From NCBI RefSeq assembly GCF_002878395.1, contig NW_025856816.1, forward strand, positions 221,216-285,215: DNA of 64,000 bases. The letters run 5' to 3'. This document shows positions 47,885 to 58,852 of this stretch, one piece after another (position 1 is the stretch's first letter; each line of letters begins with the position of its first letter). Source of the stretch: Capsicum annuum. Lineage: Eukaryota > Streptophyta > Magnoliopsida > Solanales > Solanaceae. The notes beneath the pieces are model-generated. The model was not told where the DNA came from, searched no databases, and saw only the letters and a list, made by a program, of their open reading frames with translations. The translations under genes and the position numbers were made by a program.

Positions 47885-49492
47885 TGTAAATCCCCAAAGT
47901 TTCTTAATTAATTTCATCCTAAGAATGTCAAGTACTAGCTTCTAAATTGAATAATGTTTATTCCATGTGGTATTTTCATGATTTTCACTTCATGTGGGAA
48001 ATTCAATAAGATTCCTATCAATATAGGATTTGGCTAAATCCAATAGCTAGGTAAGAAGTTATGACTATTTAAAGTTCCTATCGTAAAACAGCACCATATT
48101 AGTCTGTGGCGCAACGCGCCACAGGAGAAAATAGAAATTGTTAAATTCCAGTAGGGGTCCACGATAGTGGTGCATCGCTCCAAACTTCCAGGTCACAAAT
48201 GAAGTGGCAACGTGATGGCTCCGCATTGCGCCATCCCTCAATTTCCCACTTGTCAAATTCCAGTGACACAGCACGATAAGGCCACATCGCGCTAGGGGAC
48301 CAATTCGAGAAAATTTCACTGAAATTAAAAGACGCATCCAGGGTTAAAAGGGTAAATTTCTCACCCCTATTTAAGCTATTTAACATTAGATTCAGCTATT
48401 TGGAATCCAAAATATACTAGTTTCTCTCAATTTTCTCTCAAGAATAAGCTAGGGTTTCAATTGGGAATTCAATTTCAAGTCTCTCGATCAATCTTCGCTA
48501 AATCAAGAACTAAGGTATGTGTTGTGTTGATTTATCGATTCCTTTCATCCATAAAGCTCAAGAACCCTATTTTAAATTATGAATCATTATATTTATGTTG
48601 TGGATTAGTTGTAACCATGTTTATCTTGTTATATTATTCCCAAGTTAGAATATTTATGTGTGTTTCCTGAAACTACATTAGCAAGTGATTTAAATCCATA
48701 AATTGAATTATTTATAATGTGTCAATTTGATGATTAGGCCTATACCCTATGGGTGCATGCAAGGTGTTTGATAAAATTCCTAGGAGGATAGAAATAATGC
48801 ACTATAGCTTAATTGTGATCCAAAATGTCTTCCATGCTATTCTTATGTATTGAAATTATTTGTCAAATTGCTCATGAGTTAGCTATATGAAATTATGCTA
48901 TATATACATGCTATCTTATTCACGTACCAAGCTATGATAATCAAATTCCCATGAAATATCTTCAATTATTGTATTATGGATTGTTTATGTTAGTCATGTA
49001 TTCAAGAATGTCATGCTTTTTTAGTTTCCTTCCATTGAGTCCTTGGGGTACTTGTACCTAAAAAATATAGTTGTGTTCCTAGATTCCATGCTATGTTTTC
49101 ATGATATCCTCAGTCAATCCATGATCCATAGAACTCAGTTAGTTATGTGACTCAGGAAAGCTCAGTAATACAGTAATCTCAATACTATTTCGTTAGTTAA
49201 CAAAACTCAGTTAATTTTGTCCAGTTCAATTCAGTAATCCATGATCAGTGTCTATTCAGATGGGAGTAGGAATTAGCATCGAGTATACCCAAGGATGGGA
49301 ACACATACTATCAGATGAGGGTGTGATTCTTAGAAGTCATTCTTGTAGTCCAGAACTATGTAGCCCGCATAGGTTGAGACATCAACACTGTCAGATGAGG
49401 GTTGATGGTATTGACACCCTTGCAATTGGAGTTACAAATTGGACCCCAACTCAGCAATAATAGCGTATTAGGGGCATGTTGATAAGATAAAT
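47885..49492 (+). repeat. Solo chromovirus LTR, unit C, 5' part
   Basis: TGTAAATCCCC start, colinear with 12130-13805, with an internal deletion near 49408. Dyad repeats at 48100-48300 precede TATTTAA at 48368-48374. It is cut at 49492 after GATAAAT by a Tekay in the same place and orientation as Tekay-2 in unit A. The minus-strand ORFs at 48065 and 48141 and the plus-strand ORFs at 48461 and 49248 are chance frames. Confidence 0.83.
48368..48374 (+). promoter_or_regulatory. LTR TATA-like box
   Basis: TATTTAA in the conserved context, upstream of TTTCTCTCAATTTTCTCTCA and the AGGGTTTCAATT leader. Confidence 0.55.
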
Positions 49493-50365
49493 TATAACAA
49501 CCCAAAATTGACTCTCGGGATCTCACACAGTTCTTAAGTCTACAAGTATCCCTAAGCAACCCTTTGAGCCTGTTTGTACTAATAACACTTATTTCAAAAT
49601 GAAATAATTCAAACACTAGCATAGTCATATCATATGAAAGGAAATACGGAGAAAATGCTCAAACCAAACGACCAAAATACTGGAAACCTCAACACAACTA
49701 CAATCTAATAACTAGTCTGACAAAGACTTTACTAATCCATGAACTAGAGAGCCATTGGGATAGGTCCCCAACTGACTCTAAATGAATTGGAAATCACAAC
49801 ATAGTCTCTCAAAATATGGAAATGTTTAAATATAGGTCCTCGAACCATGAGGACTCACCACTATAGGAATGTAGATAGAGAGACTCAGGAATCACTGATG
49901 AGGTTGGTACTGAGCACATGAACCTACACTATAAAAGAATGTAGCACATATACGTATATATGGATCATCACTTGGGAATGTATTGAGTATGTGGGGGTGC
50001 GTGTAGTTATATAAAATAACTTCAGTACTCTTTAATCAAATCATGCATATAATAAGTAATGACTCACATGGCTTGAATAAGTATAAAATGTGAAGCTCAT
50101 GAATCATGTAAAATGGAACATGTAACACAATCTCGTGAGTGATTATACTTTCAGCTTTGAAATTTGTACTCTTCTTTTATTCTCATTACTCAAGGTTAAA
50201 GGAAACTTTAAGCAATACTTTCAACTCATGCATATGTCTTATGGAGAGTAAAACTTCTTCAATGCTCAAGAACTCATAACTCTTTTGAACTCAAATACTT
50301 GGAATTCGAAATCATAAAACTTTGGAACATACTTGAAGGCATTTCATTTACGTTAGGAAAATATC
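49493..50365 (-). repeat. Tekay-3 3' LTR, outer part
   Basis: TATAACAACCC (TG changed to TA) and onward, colinear with the Tekay-2 LTR from 13806. Interrupted at 50365 by the young Athila; the last five bases, ATATC, are its left target copy. It continues at 62736. The minus-strand ORF 49356-49628 spans the edge and is a chance frame. Confidence 0.85.
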
Positions 50366-51583
50366 TGATGTTGGACGTATTTATAGGTCTAAACACCATA
50401 ATGTACCCATGTTTTAGCTATGTTTTGAGGATAAAATACATACTTCTTGCACTTTTAGTCCATTTTTAGTTAAGTGAGATGACCTATGTGATTAGCATGC
50501 TTTTCAGGTACTAATGAGGAAGATTTCAGCACTTTGGGGACCTGTGGACAGCAAAGGAAAACTTCACATGAAAGGGAAGGCAGCTTTTGGACTGAATGTG
50601 ATGAATGGGAACTTTTTCCTGGGCAAACTCAGTATTTTTAAATAGTTAAGGATGCAGTAGCAATTTATTAGAGAAGGATGTTATTAAAAGCATTATTGCT
50701 GAATTTTTAGGGATTATTCATTATTCAGATTTTGTAATATTTTGGAAAACAGAGACAACGGCTTAGTGGAAGTGGACGTAGAGAGGGAGACGTGCTTTCC
50801 TCTTATTCTCGCTAGTCATCTTTATCGCCGAGATTGTTTTAGTTTTGGTATGATGATGATGTCTATTTTGAGTTCTGTTTTATTCATGAGTAGCTAAGCT
50901 TATTTGTTAGGGTTATGGAAACCTTGTAGTATACTCTCTATTGCTATGAGTTTGTGAATTTATGATGTGTCACGCCACTTATATCATTACTCTCTTCATT
51001 TTGATTGAATTCTCATGGTTGCAAACATAGGGAATGCACCATTATAGCAATAACTTGTTTGATAGAAAAGTTACTGTTTGGAAAAGAGAGTGTGACAAGA
51101 AAATAGGGTTTCCAACCTCTATTTACACGTTAATGCCCTAGCAGGATTAACTTCTTGGAGAGTTCGTATAATTTGTTGTACACTTTGGGTTCGAAAGAAC
51201 TAAAATGAATAAATCCTTGATGGTTGAAAAACACTTGGGTTTATAATTAGAATACGTCTCTCTATAAGTGCATACATGCATAAACTCCGTATTACTCATA
51301 GTTAATAGAGAAGTAGAAACTACAAGGTGGACATAACCCTAACTTGTCATTCTCTGTGATCAAATATTATTACATATCATCTCATCATTACACTGATAAT
51401 ATCATTGTGCACTTAAACCAAAACCCCCCTTATCTTGGAACCTTCGATCAATAGTCTAATAATAATCGCAATAATTAGTGTCCATAATATTCCCTGTGGG
51501 ATTCGACACCCAACCCAGTTGGGTTCTATATTTGACATCGACCGCTTACACTTTCTAACGAGAGTTGTAATTTGGTCGTATCA
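50366..51583 (+). repeat. Athila 5' LTR
   Basis: 1218 bp, TGATGTTGGACG to TTTGGTCGTATCA, followed directly by the PBS. Nearly identical to 61514-62730. No strong TATA box stands out. The ORF at 51435-51623 crosses its end and is not a gene. Confidence 0.95.
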
Positions 51584-51588
51584 AATTT

Positions 51589-51606
51589 TGGCGCCATTGC
51601 CGGGGA
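51589..51606 (+). other. Athila primer binding site (tRNA-Asp)
   Basis: TGGCGCCATTGCCGGGGA, five bases after the LTR, matches the complement of the plant tRNA-Asp 3' end usual for Athila/Tat elements, with one change (CCGTT expected, CCATT seen). Confidence 0.9.
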
Positions 51607-51703
51607 AGACGGTTGTCAACTAAGTTTGTGATAGTTAATAGACCCTTTGGTCAAAGATTCTTAAATTTTACTTTTTATTTTTTGTTTAGGTTTAGTGGAG
51701 TGC

Positions 51704-53484
51704 ATGCCAAATACTCGACGTTCTAGTCAGCCATTATTACCTATAAATTCTGAACCACATCTCATTGGCAGAATGGATGCACAACGAGACCTTGAAAGGA
51801 GGGCAGCTCAACAGGAGCAGGCTAGATTAGCTGCATTGGCAGCTGTGCAAGTAAATCAACAAAATGCTGATAACCCAGGTCGAGCATCAAATCTTGATGA
51901 TGAGGACCTAGGTGATGATGAGCTATTAAATCCAAGGCGTGCAGAAGATGTGGTTGCACCAGTGAACAGGAATGTCAATAGAGATCGTCAAGCTAGAATA
52001 AGACCTGAACGCCAAGCTGTGCAGGTTTCTTTTGATGATGATGATGACGATTTGGATGGGGCTGGTGCCACAGGTACTATTATTCCTCCACCCTTGGCAC
52101 CCGAGCCAAGTTCAATATCATTAGCACCATGATCCAGCTATTGCAACTCAAAGGGTTATTTGGTGAACTTGCAGGCAACGACCCAAATATGCATCTGATT
52201 AATTTTATCTCAACATGTAAATTATTTGATAATCCAGGGGTTGGACAGAATGCGATCCGGCTATTCTTATTTCCATTGTCTCTATATGGAGAGGCAACTC
52301 TATGGTTAAACGGGCTAACTCCTAACTCTATTATAAATTAGAGGCAACTGAAAGAGGCTTTCCTAGAAAGATTCTTTTCGCCATCCAAGAGAGCACAATT
52401 AAGAGATGAGATAAGCAATTTCAGACAGCTGCCAACTAAAGCTCTCCATGAGACATGGGAGAGGTTCAAGAAGAAGCTTATGTGGTGCCCAAATCATCAG
52501 ATGACCAATGTACACTTGATGGAAATACTATACAGGGCTTTGAACTCGGTGACTAAGACAGTGGTTGATAATGCTGCGGGTGGGTCATTCATGGACCTTA
52601 CTTTTATTGAGGCATATGATATGTTGGATCATATGACAAACCAGAGTAGAGCTTGGCATACCAGGGATTTTGAGGTAGCAAGCTCTACTGTATCTGGTGG
52701 TATGACGGCAGAACAGAGGCGAAGAAAAGAGGAACGTGACCAGGATATAGCTCACATAAAAATGCAGATGGACCTTCTTACCACGCACTTATTATTAGGG
52801 AAGACAGAGAAGGTCAAGGTTGTTGTATCACAGGGAAGAGATGACTCCAATTCTGAGGAAGAAGCAAATTACTTGAATAATCAGGGGGGTTTCTGAGGCA
52901 ATGTCCAAGGAATCCAAGGTCGGAACTACTATGAAAAATCCGGATACAAGGATCGAGACCAAGGAAATTGGAAGAATAAGAATGACAGGAGCGGTTTGTA
53001 TGTTCCCCCTAGAAATCGCAAAGCTGCTACACCTAGCTCTGGGAAGACGTCCATGGAGGACATGATGGCTAAGCTATTGAAAGAAGTGGAGGCAACCAAC
53101 ACGGGAGTAACTGTGGTAAAAAATGATTTGTTCTCAATAAATCAATTGGTTGACTCGCATTCCACTGTAATAAAATAGCTGGAACAACAAATAAGTCAAC
53201 TATCAGTGGCATTCAATCAAAGAAAAGCTGGCACTTTACCTAGTGACACTGTGCAAAATCCAAGGAATGATGGATCATGTTTGGATATTACTACCAGGAG
53301 TGGTAAGGTGTTGGAAAATCCATCAACGGGCAAGCCGATGGTTGATAATATAGAAGAGAATGTTATTGAAGCAGATTGTGATGATTTTGTAGAAGCTAAA
53401 AATTAGAATAAGAACGTTCATGATACTACACCTAGATGTCAACAGTCTGAAAAGATTGAAAATGGGAATCAAAATAAAAAGGAA
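51704..53484 (+). pseudogene. Athila gag
   Basis: ATG at 51704 (MPNTRRSSQPLL) lies about 100 bases after the PBS. The N-terminus is Ala/Gln/Asp-rich with an acidic run near residue 110. A frameshift near 52110-52130 moves to the next frame, where the gag core follows: GLFGELAGNDPNMHLINFIS, IRLFLFPLSLYGEATLWLNGL, LKEAFLERFFSPSKRAQLRDEI and LHETWERFKKKLMWCP. A basic Arg/Lys-rich part follows (KNKNDRSGLYVPPRNRKA). In-frame stops lie at 52339, 52894, 53176 and 53404, most explained by TGG to TAG, CGA to TGA or CAG to TAG. No canonical zinc knuckle is seen. Gag would package element RNA. Confidence 0.88.
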
Positions 53485-54564
53485 GTGGTGGAGAAAACTC
53501 TTCCAAATCCACCACCACCTTTTCCTCAGAGACTGAAGAAGAAGGATGATGACACCAGGTTTAGTAAATTCATGACCATGCTAAAGCAGCTAACTATTAA
53601 TGTGCCTTTGGTGGAGGCACTGGAGCAAATGCCAGGGTACGCCAAATTCATGAAGGACCTTTTGACAAAGAAAAGGGTAGTGAGCTATGAACTAGCAGAT
53701 AATTTTCATCATTGCAGTGCAATTGCCACGAGGTCCTTGGTACAGAAAAAGGCAGATCCTGGTGCTTTCACTATTCCTTACACGGTTGGATCTTTAGACT
53801 TTGCTAAGGCTTTATGTGATTTAGGGGCTAGCATTAATTTGATGCCACTAGCTATCTATAGACAGTTGGGGTTGGGCGATCCTACACCAACCAATATGCA
53901 GCTTATAATGGCAGATAGGTTGGTAAAATGACCTGTTGGTATCTTGTATGATGTATTAGTGAAGGTTTCTACCTTCATTTTTCCTGCAGACTTTGTTATT
54001 TTGTATTGCGAGGTGGATTTTGAGGTGTCCATAATCTTGTGTCGACCTTTCCTCACAATCGGAAGTGTGCATATTGATTTACGAGCAAATGAGCTTTTAT
54101 TTTGGATGAATGACGAAGTGGTACATTTTGATGTATGCAAATCAATGAATCAACCCAAAGATATAAATGTGTTCTCTATAGCTGATGTTTATTATGAGGA
54201 TGAAAAGGAATTATCTTTAGAGAAGCAGCTTACTGTTGAGCCATTGGCTGCTGTGCTTTTGAACTTTGATTGTGAGGATGTTAAAGAGTACGAAGAAACT
54301 ATCTGTGCTTTGACAGGAATGGGGTCGTATTCTTATGCCCCCAAGAAGCTGGACCTTGACCTTAAGAATCGACCTTCACCACCGACGAAGCCGTCCATTG
54401 AAGAGCCACCGGTGCTAGAATTGAAAGAGCTACCCAGTCATCTAAGGTATGTGTTCTTGGGTAGTAGAAATACACTGCTGATTATTATTGCTGCCGATTT
54501 AGGTGAACAACAGGTTGAGGCTCTCATCTCTGTTCTGAAGAGGTACAAGAGAGCTATTGGTTGA
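53485..54564 (+). pseudogene. Athila protease region
   Basis: The frame continues from gag. The N-terminal linker PPPFPQRLKKKDDDTRFSKF and LTINVPLVEALEQMPGYAKFMKD are typical of Athila. The protease active-site motif DLGAS, followed by INLMPLAIYRQLGLG, is encoded at 53818-53832; VSIILCRPFLTIGSVHIDL is the second conserved block. Stops occur near 53929 (CGA to TGA type) and at the end of the frame at 54562-54564, where a small deletion shifts to the RT frame. Confidence 0.88.
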
Positions 54565-55940
54565 AATCGGTATCCCTCTTGGGATATGTATGCACAAGAT
54601 TCAGCTCGAGGAAGATTACGTACCCACTATTGAGCATCAGCGTAATCTGAATCCACCTATGCAAGAGGTGGTGAAGAAAGAAATCATAAAGTAGTTAGAT
54701 GCAGGGGTGGTGTATCCAATCTCAGACAGTAAATGGGTGAGTCCTGTACAATGTGTGCCCAAGAAAGAGGGCATGATAGTAGTAGCAAACGAGAAGAATG
54801 AGCTAATTCCACTTAGGCCTGTCACAGGGTGGAGAGTGTGTATGGACTACCGGAAGCTAAACTCGTGGATGTTAAAGGACCATTTCTTAATTCCATTCAT
54901 GGCTAAAATGCTTAATCAATTGGCAGGAAAGGGATGGTTTTGTTTCTTGGATGGTTATTCCAGATATAACCAGATTTGCATTGCTCCCAAAGATCAGGAG
55001 AAGAGCACTTTTACATGCCCATATGGTACTTTTGCATTCAAATGAATGCCATTTGGCCTATGTAATGCACCTGCCACTTTTCAGCGGTGTATGATGTCCA
55101 TTTTCTTTGATATGGTTGAAGACACCTTGGAAGTATTTATGGATGACTTTTCGATAGTAGGTGAGTCATTTGAGTTATGCTTGGCAAATCTGAGTATGGT
55201 TTTACCGCGATGTATGGAATTCAATATGGTGCTAAATTGGGAGAAGTGCCATTTTATGGTTAAGGAAGGTATTGTTCTTGGGCATACGGTCTCTAAAAAG
55301 GGAATTGAGATTGATCAAAACAAGATTGAAGTTAGCGAGAGACTACCACATCTAATTTCTACAAAGGGGGTTCGTAGTTCTCTCAGTCATGCTGGTTTTT
55401 ATCGGAGGTTTATTAAAGACTTCTCCAAGATTGCTAACCCATTATGTAAACTTCTGGAGAAGGAGGCAAAGTTTTACTTTGGTGAAGATTACTTGAAGGC
55501 ATTTGAATGCCTCAAAGGAAAGCTAGTTGAAGCTCCTATTATTGTAGCACCCGATTGGTCTCTACCTTTTAAAGTTATGTGTGATGCAAGTGGTGTAGCC
55601 TTGGGTGCTGTACTTGGTCAGAAAAGAGAAAGGCTATTTCATCCAATATACTATGCAAGCAAGGCCTTGAATGGAGCACAGAAGAACTATACCATCACTG
55701 AACAAGAGCTTCTAGAAGTTGTTTATTCTTTGGAAAAGCTCCGTGCTTACTTATTGGGAACCAAGGTAGTGGTTCATACAGATCATGCAGCTCTCAGATA
55801 TCTAATGTAAAAGAAGGATGCTAAGCCAAGGCTAATTAGGTGGGTGTTACTACTTCAAGAATTCGATTTCGAGGTAAAGGATAGAAAAGGTTGTGAAAAC
55901 CAAGTAGCTGATCATCTATCTAGACTTGAGAGGGAGCACA
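54565..55940 (+). pseudogene. Athila reverse transcriptase and RNase H
   Basis: One frame with three stops. RT: WVSPVQCVPKKEG, WRVCMDYRKLNSW, GWFCFLDGYSRYNQI, a stop at 55043, then MPFGLCNAPATFQRCM and the catalytic VFMDDFSIVG (FMDD as YXDD). RNase H: KVMCDASGVALGAVLGQ (Asp), YTITEQELLEVVYSLEKLR (Glu), VVHTDHAALRYL (Asp), a stop at 55808, and [11 protein letters not shown] (Asp). All RNase H acidic residues are present. The start of the domain (54565-54700) is readable as GIPLGICMHKIQLEEDYVP with a TAG near 54690. It would copy the RNA to DNA. Confidence 0.9.
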
Positions 55941-57304
55941 CGGTGCAGACCAACCTTGATATTGATGATGCATTCCACGATAAAGAGATTCTAGCAACTA
56001 TGGTGGAAAACTTACCGTGGTATGCAGATTTTGCTAACTACGTGCTGAGTGAAGTGATTCCTGAACATCTCTCCTTTCATCAAAAGAAAAAGTTCATGCA
56101 TGATGTGAAACATTACTTCTGGGATGAGCCTTATCTTTTTCGACAATGTGCTGATGGTATTATTAGGCGGTGCATCCCAGATGTAGAGGTGCCTAGCATA
56201 CTGGAAGCAAGCCATGCTTCCCAAGTTGGAGGTCACCCTGCAGGTGATCGAACGGCCAAGAAAGTACTGCAAAGTGGCTACTATTGGCCTTCATTATTCA
56301 AGGATGCCTACGATTTTGTAAGAAGATGCGATCAGTGTCAGCAGCAAGGTTCTATTTCAAAGCACCATGAGATGCCCATGTCCAAAATACTTGAAGTTGA
56401 GTTATTCGATGTTCGGGGTATTGAATTTATGGGCCCATTTGTGAGCTCATTTAGGATGAAATATATTTTAGTCGCTGTGGATTACGTATCTAAATGGGTC
56501 GAAGTAGTCTCTCTAGCTGATAATGAAGGTAAGAGTGTTGTGGCGTTCTTAAACAGAAATATCTTCTCTCATTTTGGGGTACCCTTTACCATCATAAGCG
56601 CTGGAGGATCACATTTCTGTAACAAGCTGTTCAGAGCCGTATTGGCAAAGTATGGGGTTAAGCAACATAAAGTAGCTACACCATACCACCCACAAACTAA
56701 TGGGCAGGTGGAAGTTTTAAATCGGGAAATCAAGCTGATCCTTGCTAAGACTGTGAATGCCAGCAGGAAAGATTGGTCTAGGAAGTTGGACGATGCCTTA
56801 TGGGCATATAGGACCGCGTTTAAAACACCAATTGGCATGTCACCATACCAAGTAGTTTATGAAAAGGCTTGTCACTTGCCAATTGAGCTAGAGCATAAAG
56901 CAATGTGGGCACTAAAGCAGCTTAACCTGAAATGGGATGATGCTATAAATATGAGATTGGGACAGCTGAATGAGATGGATGAATTCTATCTAAATGCATA
57001 TGAAAGAGCAGATCTTTACAAGGAAAGGATGAAAAAGTACCATGATCGGAGGATTATCCAACGCAGCTTTTAGAAAGGAAATTTGGTACTTCTTTTCAAC
57101 TCCAGACTGAAGTTGTTTCCAGGTAAGTTGAAGTCTAAATGGTCTGGTCCATTCAGAATCAGCCAAGTTTACTCATCAGGAGTAGTGGAGTTAGAAAACA
57201 ATGATGGTGGTGTATTTAAGGTGAATGGCCAAAGAGTGAAGCTTTATATCGGTCCAACCGACTCGATAAAATGTATAGCCACCATATATCTCGATGAAGT
57301 CTAA
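55941..57304 (+). pseudogene. Athila integrase with inactivating Asp to Ala change
   Basis: The 55844-57073 frame is open for 409 codons and continues after one TAG (57071) to 57304. The zinc domain has SHAS, GGHP and CDQC (HHCC). In the core the first Asp is in [11 protein letters not shown] and the Glu in [10 protein letters not shown], but the middle Asp is Ala in [10 protein letters not shown]: codon GCT at 56600-56602 where GAT or GAC is expected. The C-terminal part includes [34 protein letters not shown] and, after the stop, WSGPFRISQVYSSGVVEL. Integrase joins the DNA copy to the genome; this one should lack strand-transfer activity. Confidence 0.9.
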
Positions 57305-57316
57305 GTACTCGAGATA
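57287..57316 (+). other. Hairpin 1 at the end of pol
   Basis: TATCTCGA (57287-57294) pairs perfectly with TCGAGATA (57309-57316) around a 14-base loop TGAAGTCTAAGTAC; the pol stop codon lies in the loop. The loop core recurs in hairpin 2 with a different stem. Confidence 0.65.
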
Positions 57317-57601
57317 ACTATGTCATGCCGTGACAATAAATCAAGCGCTACATGGGAGGCAACCCATCATTTTTAATCACTTTTGTTTTACTAGGAGTTT
57401 GTTTTTGATAAATAAAAAATTCAAAAAGAAGAGTCGAGCCACGACCAAAACTAAGGCGCTTGGTGAGAGGCAACCCATCCTTCTAATCATTTTTGTTGTT
57501 TATGATTAAGTGTAGGTGCATGAAGTACAAAGTAGGAGATTAGCCCCAAATTTTGATTTGAAAGTAAGCCATGTCAAGGGTGGTAAGTCTAGGAATGATC
57601 T

Positions 57602-58040
57602 CACATAGGCAATAGGTTAGGCGCCGCCTATGAAAACATAGGCAATAGGCTAGGCGCCGCCTATGCCATTGCCTATGCTCACTGCCTCACATAGGCAATA
57701 GGCTAGGCGGCCTATGCTCACTGCCTTACATAGGCGATAGGTTAGGCGCCACCTATGCCTACATAGGCAATAGGCTAGGCGCCACCTATGCCATTGTCTA
57801 TGCTCACTGCCTCACATAGGCAATAGGCTAGGCAACCTATGCTCACTGCCTTACATAGGCGATAGGTTAGGCGCCGCCTATGCCAACATAGGCAATAGGA
57901 TAGGTGCCGCCTATGCCATTGCTTATGCTCACTGCCTCACATAGGCGATAGGCTATGCCGCTTATTCCAACATAGGCAATAGGTTAGGCTCCACCTACTT
58001 ATGCTTAGGCAATGCTATAGGTGCCGCCTATCAACATGAC
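57602..58040 (+). repeat. Tandem repeat, 125-bp period (86 + 39)
   Basis: Long units of 86 bases (57602-57687, 57727-57812, 57852-57937) alternate with short units of 39 bases (57688-57726, 57813-57851). Each ends in TATGCTCACTGCCT, and a degenerate tail runs to about 58040. Units are built of CATAGGCAATAGG, GGCGCCGCCTATG and inverse strings, so they fold on themselves. The block is much richer in GC and CpG than its surroundings. Confidence 0.9.
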
Positions 58041-58092
58041 TTTTGCCTACTAACCCGTTTGTGAATGGACCAACCCGACCCATGGCTCATCC

Positions 58093-58105
58093 TTTAAATA
58101 TATCC
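58093..58105 (+). promoter_or_regulatory. Possible internal TATA box upstream of ORF3
   Basis: TTTAAATATATCC lies 50 bases after the tandem repeat and is followed by a pyrimidine-rich leader (58165-58195). The order of dyad repeats, TATA-like box and CT-rich leader copies that of the LTR promoters in this window. Inference only. Confidence 0.4.
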
Positions 58106-58778
58106 TCTACCCTTGAACACCACTCAATTATTTCTTAAACCTAGGTGCCGCCCAAGCATCCCCAACCTCTCCAAGTTTTTCTCTTTTCTCAATCTAATCC
58201 TGCAGGCTCACCTTCCCGATTCATCATGAATTAATCACCAAGTAAGTTGTTCTTTCATGTTTCGTAGTTGTTACAGTGCTACGCTTATAATGATTAACTA
58301 GATTTTGTAGTAGTGCTTGGTGATAAGAGTATGGTTGGTTTGTTATGATTTTTGAAAAATACATCTCATTGAGTGAAAGGATTCTTGTGGGTATTCTTGA
58401 TTTTACTCCGGCATGTATTGATTGGTATTCACTGTCATAATATTTCTTGTATGGAGTTGAAAGTTTGAAGTTAATGCATAATTTTGTGAGTTGTAAGATT
58501 GATTATTTGAATGACTCGTTCATCGATGTAATGATCATGAATGACCATAAGCATAAGATTGTGTGATTGTTTCTATGCTATAGCATGATAAGATTTCTAT
58601 GTGGTAGTCTTGTACAAAGATTGCATTGCTCCAATGAAATAAAGTTGGAAATGGTAGTCAAGATTACATGACTATTGTGTGCTGCTTCTCTATATTAAAC
58701 TGATAAATTGTTATATAAAGTGAAGGGTTGAAAGTGTGACTGCGCTAATAATGTTGTTGGCACATACTACCTAAATGT

Positions 58779-58806
58779 ATGTCGATGAAGTCTGAGTAAT
58801 CGACAT
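58779..58806 (+). other. Hairpin 2 before ORF3
   Basis: ATGTCGAT (58779-58786) pairs perfectly with ATCGACAT (58799-58806); loop GAAGTCTGAGTA. The loop matches hairpin 1 at 11 of 12 bases while the stem sequence differs. Confidence 0.65.
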
Positions 58807-58837
58807 CACTCACTCACTTAGTTTGTGCAAACGAATT

Positions 58838-58852
58838 AAGTGTGGGGTGGTG
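58838..58852 (+). other. PPT-like motif before ORF3
   Basis: AAGTGTGGGGTGGTG is identical to the true PPT and LTR start at 61501-61515. It recurs shortened at 60180-60191 after ORF3. Confidence 0.6.

Noticed and set aside
52585..52788. Minus-strand ORFs across the Athila coding region (52585, 53856, 54637, 56012, 56569, 59479, 59600)
   Set aside because: Shadows of the plus-strand gag-pol and ORF3 frames.
57602..58040. Regularly spaced repeats that could resemble a CRISPR array
   Set aside because: Units of 86 and 39 bases are contiguous, without unique spacers, in a plant retrotransposon.
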